Below are positions 5,018 through 6,047 of a stretch of DNA of 6,047 bases, piece after piece. Every line of letters begins with the position of its first letter. Within the stretch, counting starts at the first letter, position 1. The position numbers and the translations under genes were made by a program. Source of the stretch: Marinospirillum sp. (GTDB lineage Bacteria > Pseudomonadota > Gammaproteobacteria > Pseudomonadales > Halomonadaceae); contig SKHR01000104.1 of the NCBI GenBank assembly GCA_007116865.1, positions 1 through 6,047 of the forward strand. Reading direction: 5' to 3'. A model generated the notes under the pieces. It saw only the letters and a program-made list of their open reading frames with translations. It ran no database searches and was not told the DNA's origin.

Positions 5018-6047
5018 AGCTTCAGGTGATCGGACACAACCTTTGCGCTCAAGTGACCGCCGCTGCGCTGGCATCAACCGGCCATCAGGTGGGCCTCGTA
5101 GTGACCGATACCGTGCACCATCAGGCATTACAGCGTGGACGATCCCTATGGAAAGAACCGGGTCTGGATGGTTTGTTACTCGATCAAATTCAGACTGGGC
5201 GCTTAGAGTTGCTTGATCAGGCGGACTCAGTTCCCCGGGTGGTTTTTTTTGCCCTTGAACCGAATCAAATGGGGCTGGCGCAAGCTCGGGTGGCTGATTT
5301 AGCTAAGACTCCGGAAGCGCCTTGCCTGGTGATCAATCAAAGCACTTTTCCGGTGGGCAGTTGTGAGGTTTTACAGCAGGTGCTGAATCAGCACTCCAGC
5401 CCAACTGCGGCGCATCAGCGCGCGGTTGTCTGCCTGCCTGACCTGCTTCAAGAAGGTGCTGCCATCGCTGCTTTTACCCGCAGTAATCGTCTGTTGCTGG
5501 GTTGTGATCATGAGTGGGCCGAGCTGCTGGTGCGCGAGATATTGCGTCCCTTCAACCGCCGTCGAGATCACGTGAAAGTCATGAGCCCGCGTGAAGCGGA
5601 GTTCACCAAACTGGCCATCACCGGCATGCTGGCAACTCGTTTGAGTTTTATGAATGATCTGGCCAATCTTGCGGATACCCTGCAGGTTGATATTGACCAG
5701 GTTCGCCAGGGCATGGGCGCTGATGAGCGGATTGGTGAGCATTATCTCTATCCTGGTTGTGGTTTCGGTGGCCAGAGTTTTTCTCGTGATGTGATAAGTC
5801 TGGCCGATACCCTGGAAACCAGTGGGGTCGGGTCAGAGCTGCTCGAAGAAGTTCTGGCCATCAATGAGCGCCAGAAAGAAGTGCTGTTTCGTAAGCTTTG
5901 GTGTCATTTTGAAGGGCGGGTTCAGGGCAAAACCTTTGCGATCTGGGGTGCAGCCTTCAAGCCGGGCAGTGACCGGATCGATAATGCCCCGGTTTTGCGT
6001 TTGTTAGAGGCACTCTGGGCACAGGGCGCCAAGGTGCGCATCCATGA
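5014..6047 (+). CDS. Diverged UDP-glucose/GDP-mannose dehydrogenase family protein, probable pseudoenzyme (3' end outside window)
   Basis: The frame is open from the ATG at 5014 to the edge, 344 codons without a stop. Family layout is clear: an N-terminal beta strand MKLQVIG; EPGL (48-51); STFPVG (110-115); PDLLQEGAA (142-150) for the usual PEFLREG; a central helix EFTKLAITGMLATRLSFMND (196-215); ADERIG (236-241); GCGFGGQSFSRD (248-259); and the C-terminal domain start GAAFKPGSD (312-320). Active enzymes oxidise UDP-glucose to UDP-glucuronate with two NAD+. Here the catalytic Cys is Ser255, the catalytic Asn is Thr203, GxGxxG is GHNLCA (7-12), the ribose-binding Asp is Val30, VGTP is lost, and TDD is SDR (319-321). 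Thr111, Glu147, Lys199, Arg239 and Asp259 remain. The start overlaps the galU stop. The intact frame argues against decay, so I leave the symbol empty. Confidence 0.85.
   Translation, partial: MKLQVIGHNLCAQVTAAALASTGHQVGLVVTDTVHHQALQRGRSLWKEPGLDGLLLDQIQTGRLELLDQADSVPRVVFFALEPNQMGLAQARVADLAKTPEAPCLVINQSTFPVGSCEVLQQVLNQHSSPTAAHQRAVVCLPDLLQEGAAIAAFTRSNRLLLGCDHEWAELLVREILRPFNRRRDHVKVMSPREAEFTKLAITGMLATRLSFMNDLANLADTLQVDIDQVRQGMGADERIGEHYLYPGCGFGGQSFSRDVISLADTLETSGVGSELLEEVLAINERQKEVLFRKLWCHFEGRVQGKTFAIWGAAFKPGSDRIDNAPVLRLLEALWAQGAKVRIH

Noticed and set aside
5014..6047. The last gene as a decaying pseudogene.
   Set aside because: There are 344 codons with no stop or frameshift, family motifs outside the active site are kept, and it is coupled to galU. 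Altered residues fall at functional sites rather than at random.

Overview
The window is chromosomal DNA of a gammaproteobacterium. It carries the distal half of a tol-pal cluster (tolA 3' part, tolB, pal, cpoB), then a yciK-type short-chain dehydrogenase, galU, and the first 344 codons of a UDP-glucose dehydrogenase family gene that runs off the right edge. All genes are on the + strand and tightly packed, and no stretch over 300 bases lacks a gene. TolA domain III ends in a Pseudomonas-like way (SGNAAFD...FPLL...FTPEDL). With the YciK and GalU matches, this suggests a Pseudomonas/Oceanospirillales-type lineage, but I cannot name a genus. I see no mobile elements, tRNAs, rRNAs or CRISPR.

Layout: tolA (1-582, 5' end missing) overlaps tolB (579-1886) by four bases (GTGA). 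An 82-base gap follows, with a candidate extended -10 promoter and a good ribosome binding site for pal (1969-2514). cpoB (2531-3310) starts 16 bases after the pal stop. An intrinsic-terminator-like hairpin with a U-tract (2563-2598) lies inside the cpoB signal-peptide codons. After 37 bases comes yciK (3348-4106), after 17 more galU (4124-5017), whose stop overlaps the start of the UGD-like gene (5014 to the edge) as ATGA.

How they work together: TolA, TolB and Pal form the trans-envelope chain that pulls the outer membrane inward at division and keeps it intact. CpoB ties that machine to peptidoglycan synthesis. GalU makes UDP-glucose for surface polysaccharides. The last gene belongs to the family that normally oxidises UDP-glucose to UDP-glucuronate.

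The two most interesting points are these. First, the UGD-like protein keeps the family's overall layout but has lost the catalytic cysteine, the catalytic asparagine and most NAD-binding landmarks, so it looks like a translationally coupled pseudoenzyme or a protein with a new role. Second, the terminator hairpin is embedded in the translated start of cpoB, a possible translation-dependent attenuator between pal and everything downstream.
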